This document shows positions 1 to 7,245 of a stretch of DNA of 17,389 nucleotides, one piece after another (position 1 is the first letter of the stretch; the number at the start of each line of letters is the position of its first letter). The stretch lies in contig NZ_JALAGT010000174.1 in NCBI RefSeq assembly GCF_022712295.1, positions 1 to 17,389 of the forward strand, read 5' to 3'. Origin of the DNA: Galactobacter sp. Lineage in GTDB: Bacteria > Actinomycetota > Actinomycetes > Actinomycetales > Micrococcaceae. The notes below the pieces were generated by a model. The model was not told the DNA's origin and searched no databases. It saw only the letters and a program-made list of their open reading frames with translations. Both the position numbers and the translations under genes were made by a program.

Positions 1-140
1 CCTCCACTCCATGCTCGGCTACCGCACCCCCGCCGAAGTCGAGACCGAATACTGGGCCCGGCTCACCGACCCAGAACAGGTCGCTACCGCGGCCTGAAAC
101 CCAACACACGCTGACCCTCAACCAAACCCGGGACTTGACA
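1..140 (+). mobile_element. 3' end of an IS3-family insertion sequence
   Basis: The left edge carries the last codons of an IS3-type transposase, followed by about 43 bp of non-coding DNA that ends CCCGGGACTTGACA at 127-140. IS3 elements usually have ends of the TG...CA type with a short terminal inverted repeat just after the orfB stop, and this fits. From 143 onward the sequence turns into Pro-Tyr-Gly-Gln codons belonging to the next gene, so the element boundary is placed near 140. The other end and any target-site duplication lie outside the window, so the exact boundary is inferred. Confidence 0.6.
2..97 (+). CDS. IS3-family transposase (OrfB) C-terminus, partial
   Basis: Frame 2 is open from the window edge to a TGA at 95-97. 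It encodes 31 residues beginning LHSMLGYRTPAEVE and ending in TAA. The pattern H-S-x-LGYRTPAE-x-E is typical of the extreme C-terminus of IS3-family DDE transposases (rve integrase core), just beyond the catalytic glutamate. The D, D and E catalytic residues and the upstream orfA are not in the window, so whether the element is active cannot be judged. Family assignment rests on this short tail and on the IS-like end that follows it. Confidence 0.6.
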   Translation, partial: LHSMLGYRTPAEVETEYWARLTDPEQVATAA

Positions 141-169
141 GGCCGTATGGGCAAGAGCCCTTCCGGCAG

Positions 170-628
170 GTGCCATACGGGCAAGGGCCATACGGTGAGT
201 ACGACTACGGGCAGGCATACTTTCCACCCGGCCCGGACTATCCGGTGCCGCCCGCGCCCCAGGAAGGATACGGGCAGCCGGGGTACTACCAGCAGGGCTA
301 CGCCCAACCCTATGGGCCGCCCGGCTACCCGACCGGCTATGTCCGGCCGGAGCAGGACACGGTGTACATGGCGGCGCGGAGGACGCCGTTGGTGTTGAGC
401 ATCCTGTCCACGGTGTTCGGGGCCCTGGGCTGGATCATCCCCTTCTTCTTTGCCATTGCGGGGCTCATCCTGGGGGTCATCGCCCTGCCGCAGGTCCTCA
501 ATCTGCGCAAGCGGTTCCCGTACTACACAAGTGGCGGCATGTTCGCCATGTCGATCGTGGGAATTTCTTTGAGTGTGCTCGGTTTGTTGGGGTTCCTGAC
601 CTTCCTCGGGCTGGGCTCCTCGCTCTGA
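170..628 (+). CDS. DUF4190-like small membrane protein, 5' end cut by IS
   Basis: The frame encodes a Pro/Tyr/Gly/Gln-rich N-terminal segment with PYGQ-type repeats (about the first 60 residues). A hydrophobic region follows, with helices at roughly residues 72-108 and 122-150. This layout (cytoplasmic PYGQ-rich tail plus membrane hairpin) is typical of DUF4190-type actinobacterial membrane proteins of unknown function. GTG 170 is only the first usable start: the frame stays open upstream through in-frame PYGQEPFRQ codons to the IS end near 140. No ribosome binding site precedes 170. The original start was therefore probably removed by the IS3 insertion, and the gene is likely 5'-truncated and possibly not expressed. 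It ends 117 bp before the convergent permease gene, with a terminator between them. Confidence 0.6.
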   Translation: MPYGQGPYGEYDYGQAYFPPGPDYPVPPAPQEGYGQPGYYQQGYAQPYGPPGYPTGYVRPEQDTVYMAARRTPLVLSILSTVFGALGWIIPFFFAIAGLILGVIALPQVLNLRKRFPYYTSGGMFAMSIVGISLSVLGLLGFLTFLGLGSSL

Positions 629-647
629 GCGTCCCTCCTCGACCGCC

Positions 648-701
648 GAAACATACCGAGGCCCGGTTCTCTCTCGAGAGAACCGGGCCTCGGTATGTTT
701 C
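648..701. terminator. Bidirectional intrinsic terminator
   Basis: Arms 648-672 and 677-701 are perfectly complementary over 25 bp with a 4-nt CTCG loop. The hairpin sits between two convergent genes ending at 628 (plus) and 746 (minus). The outer bases are A-rich on the left (GAAAC) and T-rich on the right (GTTTC), so each strand reads a hairpin with a short T-rich 3' flank. It very likely stops transcription from both sides. Confidence 0.8.
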
Positions 702-745
702 TACGGACTTTCTCGGCTTTCTGGGCCCGGAGAGGTCTAAGCCCC

Positions 746-1939
746 TCAGTCCTTCAGCGCCAACGCCTTCTTGAACCCGAGCGCGCCGGAGGTGTTCAAC
801 ACGGCCAGGCGGAAGATCTTCCCGCCCACGCGGATCAGCACCAGCGCGGTCGCGACGGACAGGCCAAGCGACACCAGCGTCTCCCACAGCGGGACGTCGG
901 TCTGCAGCATGCGGACCGGCATGGCCACCGAGGAGACGATCGGCACGTAGGAGGCGATCACGAGCCACAGGTCCTTGGCCAGCATTCCGGCGAAAAGGGT
1001 GATCATGAGGAGCACCATGATGGGCGTCTGGCTGGACTGCAGATCCTCGGCCTTCTGGGCCATGGCGCCGAGCGCGGCGTAGACGGCGGCCACGATCAGG
1101 AACCCGGTGACGAAGAAGACCAGGAACCAGCCGGAGGAGGACAGGATCACACTCATGAAGCCGAGGTCCGCGGGGGACAAGGACAGTGCCACGAGTCCGG
1201 TCGCCACGTACAGAGCCAACTGACCCAGGGCCAGCGCAGTGGCTGAGACGATCTTTCCTGCCAGCAGGTGGCGCAGGGGAATGGTGGCGGCCAGGATCTC
1301 CACCACGCGGGAGGTCTTCTCCTGCACCACCGCCGCGCCGATGGGCATGCCGAAGAGTATGGCGGCCAGGTAGAACAGCAGGCTGAAGACGTAGCCAACG
1401 GCGAAGGACATGTTCTGTCGTTCGGAGTCGCCTTCCAACAGCTCGGGCGTGACCTGTGCTCCGTCGGTGAGGTCCTCCCAGGACGTCCCGGCGGCTCCAG
1501 CACGTTCCTGCACGGTGGTGTGCTCGGCGGCCTGGGACAGGATGCCCTGTGACGTGGAGGAGATGGAGGTTCGGCCAATCAACGTCCAGCCGTCCGACTC
1601 CGCCAGCAGCGCCAGGTCTGCGTCCTTGGCCTCGACGGCCGCGCGAGGGTCGTCCACGACATCAGCCTTGAAGTGCTTCTTCGCGTCCGTGGTCTTGGCG
1701 ATGTTCTGGGCCCCTTCCACCACGGCGGCCTCACTCTGAGAGGAGACGGCCACGGTTTCGGTGGAGACCCGCTGGGACAGGTAGCCGAACAACGAGACGC
1801 CGACGGCGATGACCACCACGAAGGCGGCCGTGGTGATGAGGAAGGACTTCCTCTTCACCGCGTCGGTGAGCTCACGCAGGGCCACGATGACCCAAGCGGG
1901 GCGGGTGGAGGGATCGGTGATGGTGTGCTGCGTGTTCAT
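746..1939 (-). CDS. ABC-2 type transporter permease (NatB/YhaP-like)
   Basis: This 397-residue integral membrane protein is the permease half of an ABC exporter. One N-terminal helix (about residues 34-54) is followed by a large, mostly polar extracytoplasmic domain (about 55-175). A C-terminal bundle of about five helices starts near residue 178 and carries the motif QEKTSRVVEILAA right after the second helix. That layout and motif are typical of the NatB/YhaP group of ABC-2 permeases, whose members are linked to Na+ efflux or export of toxic peptides and drugs. The actual substrate cannot be told from sequence. The ATG overlaps the ATPase stop by 4 bp (1936-1939), so the two are translationally coupled. 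It is the last gene of the leftward run and ends at the 648-701 terminator. Confidence 0.85.
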   Translation of the reverse strand: MNTQHTITDPSTRPAWVIVALRELTDAVKRKSFLITTAAFVVVIAVGVSLFGYLSQRVSTETVAVSSQSEAAVVEGAQNIAKTTDAKKHFKADVVDDPRAAVEAKDADLALLAESDGWTLIGRTSISSTSQGILSQAAEHTTVQERAGAAGTSWEDLTDGAQVTPELLEGDSERQNMSFAVGYVFSLLFYLAAILFGMPIGAAVVQEKTSRVVEILAATIPLRHLLAGKIVSATALALGQLALYVATGLVALSLSPADLGFMSVILSSSGWFLVFFVTGFLIVAAVYAALGAMAQKAEDLQSSQTPIMVLLMITLFAGMLAKDLWLVIASYVPIVSSVAMPVRMLQTDVPLWETLVSLGLSVATALVLIRVGGKIFRLAVLNTSGALGFKKALALKD

Positions 1940-2814
1940 CGGGTGACCTCTCGGAAGATCTCGGCCAGGGACGGCACAAGACGAGCGAATTCGGTGAGTT
2001 CTCCGCGTCGGGCTGCCTCCGCGGTCACGGTTGCCGGCGTGACGTCGTCGCCGAGGCGGATGAGGGCCGTAGGTCCGTCCACGTCCACGACCTCCACGCC
2101 TGGCATGTCACGTAACCACGCGGCGTCGGGCAGGCAGGAGACCCGGTAGGAGACGCGGCCGCGGTCTTGGAGCTGCTCCACGGGGCCGGAGGCCACCACG
2201 TTGCCGGTTTGCAGGATGACCAGGTGGTCGCAGAGCCGTTCAACGAGGTCCAACTGATGGGAGGAGAACAGGATCGGGATGTCGCTGCAGCGTTCCCGCA
2301 GCAGGTCCACCATCGAGTCCACCGCGTCGGGATCCAGGCCGGAGAACGGCTCGTCCAGCACCAGCGCGATGGGATCGTGCACCAGTGCCGCGGCGATCTG
2401 CACGCGCTGCTGGTTGCCCAGGGAGAGCGAGTCAAGTTTCGCGTCGGCACGGTCGCTCAGATCGAAGCGCTCCAGCAGCTCAGAAGCCGCGGCCTTGGCG
2501 CTGCGGCGGGAGAAGCCGTGCAGTTCGCCGAGGTAGGTGAGCTGTTCCAGGATGGGGGAGTTGGGGTAGAGCCCGCGTTCTTCCGGGATGTAGCCGAAGC
2601 GCGCGCGCTGAGCCCGCTCCAGCGGGGCGCCGTCCAGGGTGACCTCGCCGTCGTGAGCGGCGAGCACTCCCATGATCATGCGCATCGTGGTGGTCTTGCC
2701 TGACCCGTTGGCGCCGACGAAGCCGGTCATGGCTCCGGCAGGCACGTCGAAGTCGACGTGGTCCACCACGGTCTTGTCGCCGTAGCGCCTGGTCAGTCCG
2801 TGTACGGAAAGCAT
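1936..2814 (-). CDS. ABC transporter ATP-binding protein (NatA/YhaQ-like)
   Basis: This cytoplasmic ATPase of 292 residues powers the permease encoded next to it. Visible motifs are Walker A GANGSGKT (34-41), the GYIPEERGLYP segment in place of a classical Q-loop (74-84, as in NatA/YhaQ relatives), signature SLGNQQ (131-136), Walker B LVLDEP (151-156) and the H-loop His186. The C-terminal 80 or so residues form the accessory domain usual for this subfamily. GAGGAGCAGCCC lies directly upstream of the ATG, a good ribosome binding site. The gene starts 112 bp after the response-regulator stop, in the same direction, so the transporter is probably controlled by the two-component pair. The substrate is unknown. 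Confidence 0.9.
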   Translation of the reverse strand: MLSVHGLTRRYGDKTVVDHVDFDVPAGAMTGFVGANGSGKTTTMRMIMGVLAAHDGEVTLDGAPLERAQRARFGYIPEERGLYPNSPILEQLTYLGELHGFSRRSAKAAASELLERFDLSDRADAKLDSLSLGNQQRVQIAAALVHDPIALVLDEPFSGLDPDAVDSMVDLLRERCSDIPILFSSHQLDLVERLCDHLVILQTGNVVASGPVEQLQDRGRVSYRVSCLPDAAWLRDMPGVEVVDVDGPTALIRLGDDVTPATVTAEAARRGELTEFARLVPSLAEIFREVTR

Positions 2815-2926
2815 GGGCTGCTCCTCATGTGGGGAATCCGAGAATGATGTTCAAGCTGGTATCCAGCCTTCTCTCTCCGGCGTCTCGTCACATCCCACGC
2901 GAGGCGGATATGCCGCGGTTCATCCC

Positions 2927-3616
2927 TCAGGGGGAGACGTACCCGCGCCGGTATGCCGCGACCACGGCCTGCACCCTGTCCCGCGCACCGAGCTTGAGCA
3001 GCAGATTGGACACGTGCGTCTTCACGGTGGCCTCACCGATGAACAGTTCTGCCGCGATCTCGCCGTTCGATAGGCCGGTGGCCAGCAGCGTGAGCACTTC
3101 CGCCTCCCGTGGAGTGAGGTCCTCGGCAGCAATGCCCGACGACGCGTGCTCGCCCTCCGCCGCCTTCGGCGCCGCAACGTTGGGCACCTGGGTACTCTCG
3201 CCGGCCACGCGCTTCAAGAGTGGCAGCGTGACCTCCGGGGAGAGTAGGGCCTGGCCCGCATGCACGGCACGCACGGCCTCCACGATCTGTTCGGCCTCGG
3301 TGTTCTTCAACAGGAATCCCGAGGCACCAGCAACGACGGCATCGAAGAGGTAGTCCTCCCGCTCGAACGTCGTGAGGATGACGACCTTGGTGGCCGGGGT
3401 GGTGGCCAGGAGTTTGCGGGTGGCCTCGATCCCATCCATGACGGGCATCTGAATATCCATCAGGACCACGTCCGGGACGAGGTCCTCGGCCAGCGTGAGC
3501 GCCTGCGCGCCGTTGGCGGCCTGCCCCACCACCTCGATGTCGTCCTCCACCGAGAGGATGAGGCTCATACCCTCACGCAGCACGGTGTGGTCATCGGCGA
3601 GCAGGACGCGGATCAT
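2927..3616 (-). CDS. NarL/LuxR-family response regulator
   Basis: This 229-residue DNA-binding regulator is the partner of the kinase gene that overlaps it by 4 bp (3613-3616). The receiver domain (1-120) shows the acidic pair Asp8-Asp9, phospho-acceptor Asp54 in VVLMDIQMP, a conserved Thr in ILTTFE (82-83) and Lys104 in GFLLKN. A linker of about 45 residues leads to a LuxR-type helix-turn-helix at about 166-222, containing LTPREAEVLTLLATGLSNGEIA and VKTHVSNLL. The ATG at 3616 is chosen because the receiver fold begins immediately with MIRVLLADDH and GAGGAAACC precedes it. The frame is open upstream, but that stretch lies inside the kinase gene. Likely targets are the ABC genes downstream and perhaps the divergent lipase genes; this is inference. 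Confidence 0.92.
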   Translation of the reverse strand: MIRVLLADDHTVLREGMSLILSVEDDIEVVGQAANGAQALTLAEDLVPDVVLMDIQMPVMDGIEATRKLLATTPATKVVILTTFEREDYLFDAVVAGASGFLLKNTEAEQIVEAVRAVHAGQALLSPEVTLPLLKRVAGESTQVPNVAAPKAAEGEHASSGIAAEDLTPREAEVLTLLATGLSNGEIAAELFIGEATVKTHVSNLLLKLGARDRVQAVVAAYRRGYVSP

Positions 3617-5064
3617 GCGGTTTCCTCGGGGTCGGGGAGTGTCGTGGCGTTCTCGGGCTGGTCTGTGGTGTCCGGCCGCGTCAGCGGGACCCGGAGCCGG
3701 ACTCGGAAGCCCGCTGATCCGGTGCGGGGACCGATCTCTGCGACGCCCACGTGCAGGGCAGCTCGTTCCCGGATCCCCTCGAGTCCGTAGCCGCTGCCGG
3801 CTGGGCCGCGCGGGGTGGGGAGCGCCCTCCCGGTGTCCAGGATCTCCGCCTCGACCCAATCACCCAGTGCCTCGTCGTGTCCGGTACGCAGCGCGACCGT
3901 GGCAGAGCGGGCGGTCGAGTGGCGACGCACGTTCGTCAAGGCCTCTTGCACCACGCGGTAGAGCGTCAGCCCAAGGTGCGCCGGAACCTGTGCCAGGGCC
4001 AGCCCATCGGTTTGGACTCTGGAAAGCTCGACCCGCAGATCCGGGGCCATCTCCTCCACCCGTTCCCCCCCCTGCTCCAAGCCCGGCTCCGGCGCACGGC
4101 TGCCGGCGCTCGCCGCAGGCGGTGCGGGTTCGGGTGTGGTGTCGGCGGGGGCCGACGACGCGTCGGCGGGCATCTGCCCCGGATCCGAACGCAGGACGCC
4201 GAGCAGCGCTCGGGTCTCTGACAGCGCGGAACGCGCGGAGGACTCCACCTGGGTCAGCAGTTCCGCAGCGGTGTCCGGGGCCTTGGGCTGCACCCGCCGC
4301 GCGGCCGCCGCCTGGATGCCCACGGCGGAAATGTGGTGCGCCACGACGTCGTGCAGTTCACGGGCGATGCGCAGGCGTTCATCCACGACGGCACGTCGTG
4401 CGAGTTCTGCCGACTGCTCCTTGAGTTGCTGGTGCTGAGCCATGAGCCGATCGTGCTGCCACGCGCCGGCACGCGCGCGACGCCCGAAGTAGAGGGCGCC
4501 GGCGAAGTAGGCCACGTTCATCAACACCGAGTACAGCATCCAGGCCACGAACGGTGGCAATGCACCGTTGCTGCCGTCGGCCGCGTCCACGATCTTCTGG
4601 TAGGCGCCGAAGAGCGTTGAGCCGATGACCAGCCACACCCCCATCACCACGAGGATCCCCGCCGTGCAGGCACGGAAGGCCCGGGTGTCCTTGGACCACG
4701 CCGCTGCGGAGTACAGCGCGGTGAAGTAGGCACCCTGGAAACTGAGCTGCACGCTCAGCCCGGGCAACCATTGGCTGATGGCAATGAAGGCGACCGTGGC
4801 GGCGATCAGACATATCAGCGGGAAGCGGCGCCGAATCGAGAGCAGTGCGCTCTGCACGCCCAGGCCCGTGGCCGCCTGCCACAGGGCGATGGTGCTGTTG
4901 TCCAGGTCGTCGTAGACCCACCACGCCAGCAGGCCAACGCCGAACACCAGCACAGCGATGATGACGTCGTGGATCTGCTGCGTCCGGGTGGGGCCGGGAC
5001 GTTCCCAGTCAGCGGGCGCGTCAGGCCCCACCAGGGCGGGGAGCAGCGCAGACGTGAAGGACAT
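3613..5064 (-). CDS. NarL-type (HisKA_3) membrane sensor histidine kinase
   Basis: This sensor kinase of about 483 residues has five or six N-terminal membrane segments (about residues 33-195) and no large extracytoplasmic loop, suggesting it senses something within the membrane. The dimerisation domain carries His238 in ARELHDVVAHH. The ATPase domain has the N-box QEALTNVRRH (Asn378), ILDTG (Asp410) and GSGYGLEGIRER. Between them sits an unusual Pro/Ala-rich linker (about residues 295-335). Two starts are possible, GTG 5073 and ATG 5064. I prefer 5064 because TACTGT at 5072-5077 looks like a -10 box seven bases before the ATG, the spacing of a leaderless mRNA, and neither start has a clear Shine-Dalgarno. 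It overlaps its response regulator by 4 bp and diverges from the first lipase-fusion gene. Confidence 0.9.
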   Translation of the reverse strand: MSFTSALLPALVGPDAPADWERPGPTRTQQIHDVIIAVLVFGVGLLAWWVYDDLDNSTIALWQAATGLGVQSALLSIRRRFPLICLIAATVAFIAISQWLPGLSVQLSFQGAYFTALYSAAAWSKDTRAFRACTAGILVVMGVWLVIGSTLFGAYQKIVDAADGSNGALPPFVAWMLYSVLMNVAYFAGALYFGRRARAGAWQHDRLMAQHQQLKEQSAELARRAVVDERLRIARELHDVVAHHISAVGIQAAAARRVQPKAPDTAAELLTQVESSARSALSETRALLGVLRSDPGQMPADASSAPADTTPEPAPPAASAGSRAPEPGLEQGGERVEEMAPDLRVELSRVQTDGLALAQVPAHLGLTLYRVVQEALTNVRRHSTARSATVALRTGHDEALGDWVEAEILDTGRALPTPRGPAGSGYGLEGIRERAALHVGVAEIGPRTGSAGFRVRLRVPLTRPDTTDQPENATTLPDPEETA

Positions 5065-5209
5065 GATCTTCACAGTAGCGGGGTGCGTCGCGGCAGTGCC
5101 TCCGTCTGATGGGGGAGAAGGCCCACGGGCGCGCAGACCCTATGATGATCCGTGTCGCATTCGCGGCCAACGGCCAATGCCCCTGAGGGGCTCGCTGGGA
5201 GGGGGGACC
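5065..5209. promoter_or_regulatory. Divergent promoter region, kinase / lipase-fusion copy 1
   Basis: This 145-bp region separates two divergent transcription units and should hold both promoters. On the minus strand TACTGT (5072-5077) is a -10 candidate placed for leaderless kinase mRNA. On the plus strand TATGAT (5141-5146) is a good -10 match about 64 bp before the ATG at 5210. No convincing -35 box is seen for either. GGAGGGGGGACC (5198-5209) directly before ATG 5210 supplies the ribosome binding site of the plus-strand gene. Confidence 0.4.
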
Positions 5210-7038
5210 ATGGGAACGAGTCGCCGGCGGTTGCGGAGTGGCGGGTCGGGGCTCAGGACCTGGTACGGGGGACTGCCTGCCTGGGCGCGAGCCGGCGTGG
5301 GGCTCGGCGCCGCCGTGCTCGGCGTCGTGCTGCTGATCCGGCCGACCACCTCTCTTGGAGTCCTGGCGCTGGTGGTCGGTTTCTCCTGCCTGGCACAGGC
5401 AGCGGTGGAAGTGCTGGACGTCGCCGGAACCACGGGCCGGCGGCGACGCCGCTGGGTCGCGTTGATCTGGCTGGTGCTCGGCGTCTTCGTTCTCGTCTGG
5501 CCCGGGCTGACGGTGCGCCTGCTCGCCGTGGCGGTCGGCATCGGGCTGATCGTCAACGGCATCAGCGACATCGTGGGGGCCAAGCGGGCGCAAGGGCCCC
5601 TGGACTCACGGATTGCCTCCGCCCTGTTGGGGGCCGCCACCGTGGGCTTCGGCGTCGTATCCCTTGCCTGGCCCGACATCACCATGATCGTGGTGGCAGT
5701 GGCCTTCGGTGCCCGGCTCATCAGCACCGGTGTCATGCAACTATGGAGAATCCTGCACAGGCGCCCACGGAGCCAAGTCGAGAACGTGGCCGGGGCGGCG
5801 GCCCACGATGCGAGGCCGGGCACGGCCGTGGGGTCGTCCACCGCTCGGCGCTGGTTCCGCACCATTGGCGCGGCGCTGGCCGTGGCACTGGCCACCGGGG
5901 CCGGAGCGCTCAGCGTCAGCCTGCATCAGGGGTCCCGTGTCACGGACGCCTTCTATGCCGCGCCTCGCACCGTTCCAAGCGAACCCGGCCGACTCATCAG
6001 GTCGGAGCCGTTCACGCGCGGCGTGCCTGAGAACGCCACCGGGTATCGGATCCTCTGCACCACAACGCAACAGGACGGGTCAGCGACCGTGGCGAGCGGC
6101 CTCGTCGTGGTGCCACGCAAGGGCGCGGGTGACTGGCCCGTGGTCGACTGGACGCACGGGACCACCGGCGTGGCGAGGCAATGCGCACCGTCCCTGCTGA
6201 GCGAGCCCTTCGAATCGGGTGCACTCTTCGTCCTGCCACAGGTGATCAACCACGGCTGGGCGCTGGTGGCCACGGACTACATCGGGCTGGGAACCCAGGG
6301 GAAACACCCCTACCTGATCGGGCGCCCCAGCGCTCACGCGTCCCTCGATGCCGTGCGGGCCGCGCGGCAGCTGGACGGAGCCCGGTTGGGCAAAAAGACC
6401 GTGGCGTGGGGTCACTCCCAGGGCGGCGGCGCGGCCTTGTGGACGGGCGCCTTGGCGAAGGACTATGCGCCGGATGTCCACGTCTCCGGCGTGGCAGCCC
6501 TGGCACCGGCCACCAATCTGCCGCAATTGACCTCTGGGCTGGACAAGGTCACGGGTGGATCGGTGTTCGGCAGTTACGTCATCTCGGCTTATGCGGCCCA
6601 GTACCCGGACGTGACGTGGAAGCAGTATGTACGCCCAGGAGCAGAGGTCGTGGTGCGCCAGATGTCCACCCGCTGCCTGTCCGGCCCCGACCTCTTCGGC
6701 TCGGTGCTGACCGGGCTGGCCACGACGGCAGACCCTGAGGTCCTGGCGAAGGACCCGCCAGCGCGGCGTTCGGGGCGCGGCTGAGGCAGAACATCCCACC
6801 CTCCGTCATCCCCATGCCCGTCCTGCTCGCCCAAGGTGGAGCAGACACCCTGATCAAATCGAGCGCACAGCGTGGCTTCGTCAAGGACCTGTGCCGGGCC
6901 GGGACATCAGTGGACTACCGCACCTACCCCGGCCTGGGGCACGTGGCGCTCGCCGAGGCTGATTCGAACGCGATCCCCAACCTGCTGGAATGGACGGCGG
7001 ATCGATTCAACGGCAAGCCTGCCAAGAACACGTGCTGA
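5210..7038 (+). pseudogene. HdeD-like membrane domain fused to secretory lipase, copy 1, frameshifted
   Basis: As read, the protein starts at ATG 5210 (strong GGAGGGG site) and stops at 6782-6784 after 524 residues. Comparison with copy 2 shows one missing base between 6757 and 6758. Inserting a G after GACCCG restores D-P-A-S-A-A-F-G and joins the frame to 7036-7038, giving 609 residues. The N-terminal 180 residues form six hydrophobic segments of HdeD/DUF308 type. A seventh helix (about 217-238) leads to an alpha/beta hydrolase with nucleophile Ser403 in GHSQGG. The Asp (ADTLIK) and His (GLGHVA) of the triad lie after the frameshift, so the short product should be inactive. The sequence past the break remains well conserved, so the change is recent or a sequencing error. 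Copy 2 lies 207 bp downstream in the same orientation. Confidence 0.8.
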
Positions 7039-7104
7039 TTCGGTGGTGAGACGGGCGTAGTCACGCGGCCCGGGAGGATGGCGCGCGGCAACCGGGGCCG
7101 GCCA

Positions 7105-7127
7105 GGCCGAAGGAGGACTCCTCGGCC
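7105..7127 (+). terminator. Possible weak terminator hairpin between the lipase copies
   Basis: GGCCG at 7105-7109 and AGGAG at 7111-7115 pair with CTCCT (7118-7122) and CGGCC (7123-7127). This gives a 10-bp stem with one bulged A and a very tight loop. No T-run follows, so it could equally be a chance stem. The rest of 7039-7245 shows no gene. A TAAACT -10-like box lies near 7176, ahead of copy 2. Confidence 0.25.
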
Positions 7128-7245
7128 GGATAGGTGGTGATCGCACCGGAATCAGGTCGTTGAAGGACGCGGCTCCTAAACTGGCCATGTCGGATCAACG
7201 ACCGTCGACGTGTCATTCGCAAAGTACTCACGGCAGGGGGACACC

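Noticed and set aside
3617..3859. N-terminal extension of the response regulator by 81 codons
   Set aside because: It lies inside the kinase gene, is Arg/Pro-rich and unlike any receiver domain. The ATG at 3616 has the normal 4-bp overlap and fits the family start.
4958..5209. Upstream extension of lipase-fusion copy 1
   Set aside because: It overlaps the kinase gene and its promoter. ATG 5210 has a strong ribosome site and matches the start of copy 2.
6752..6765. Programmed frameshift in lipase-fusion copy 1
   Set aside because: No slippery heptamer or obvious downstream stimulatory structure is visible at the break, and copy 2 has the uninterrupted frame. A simple base loss is more likely.
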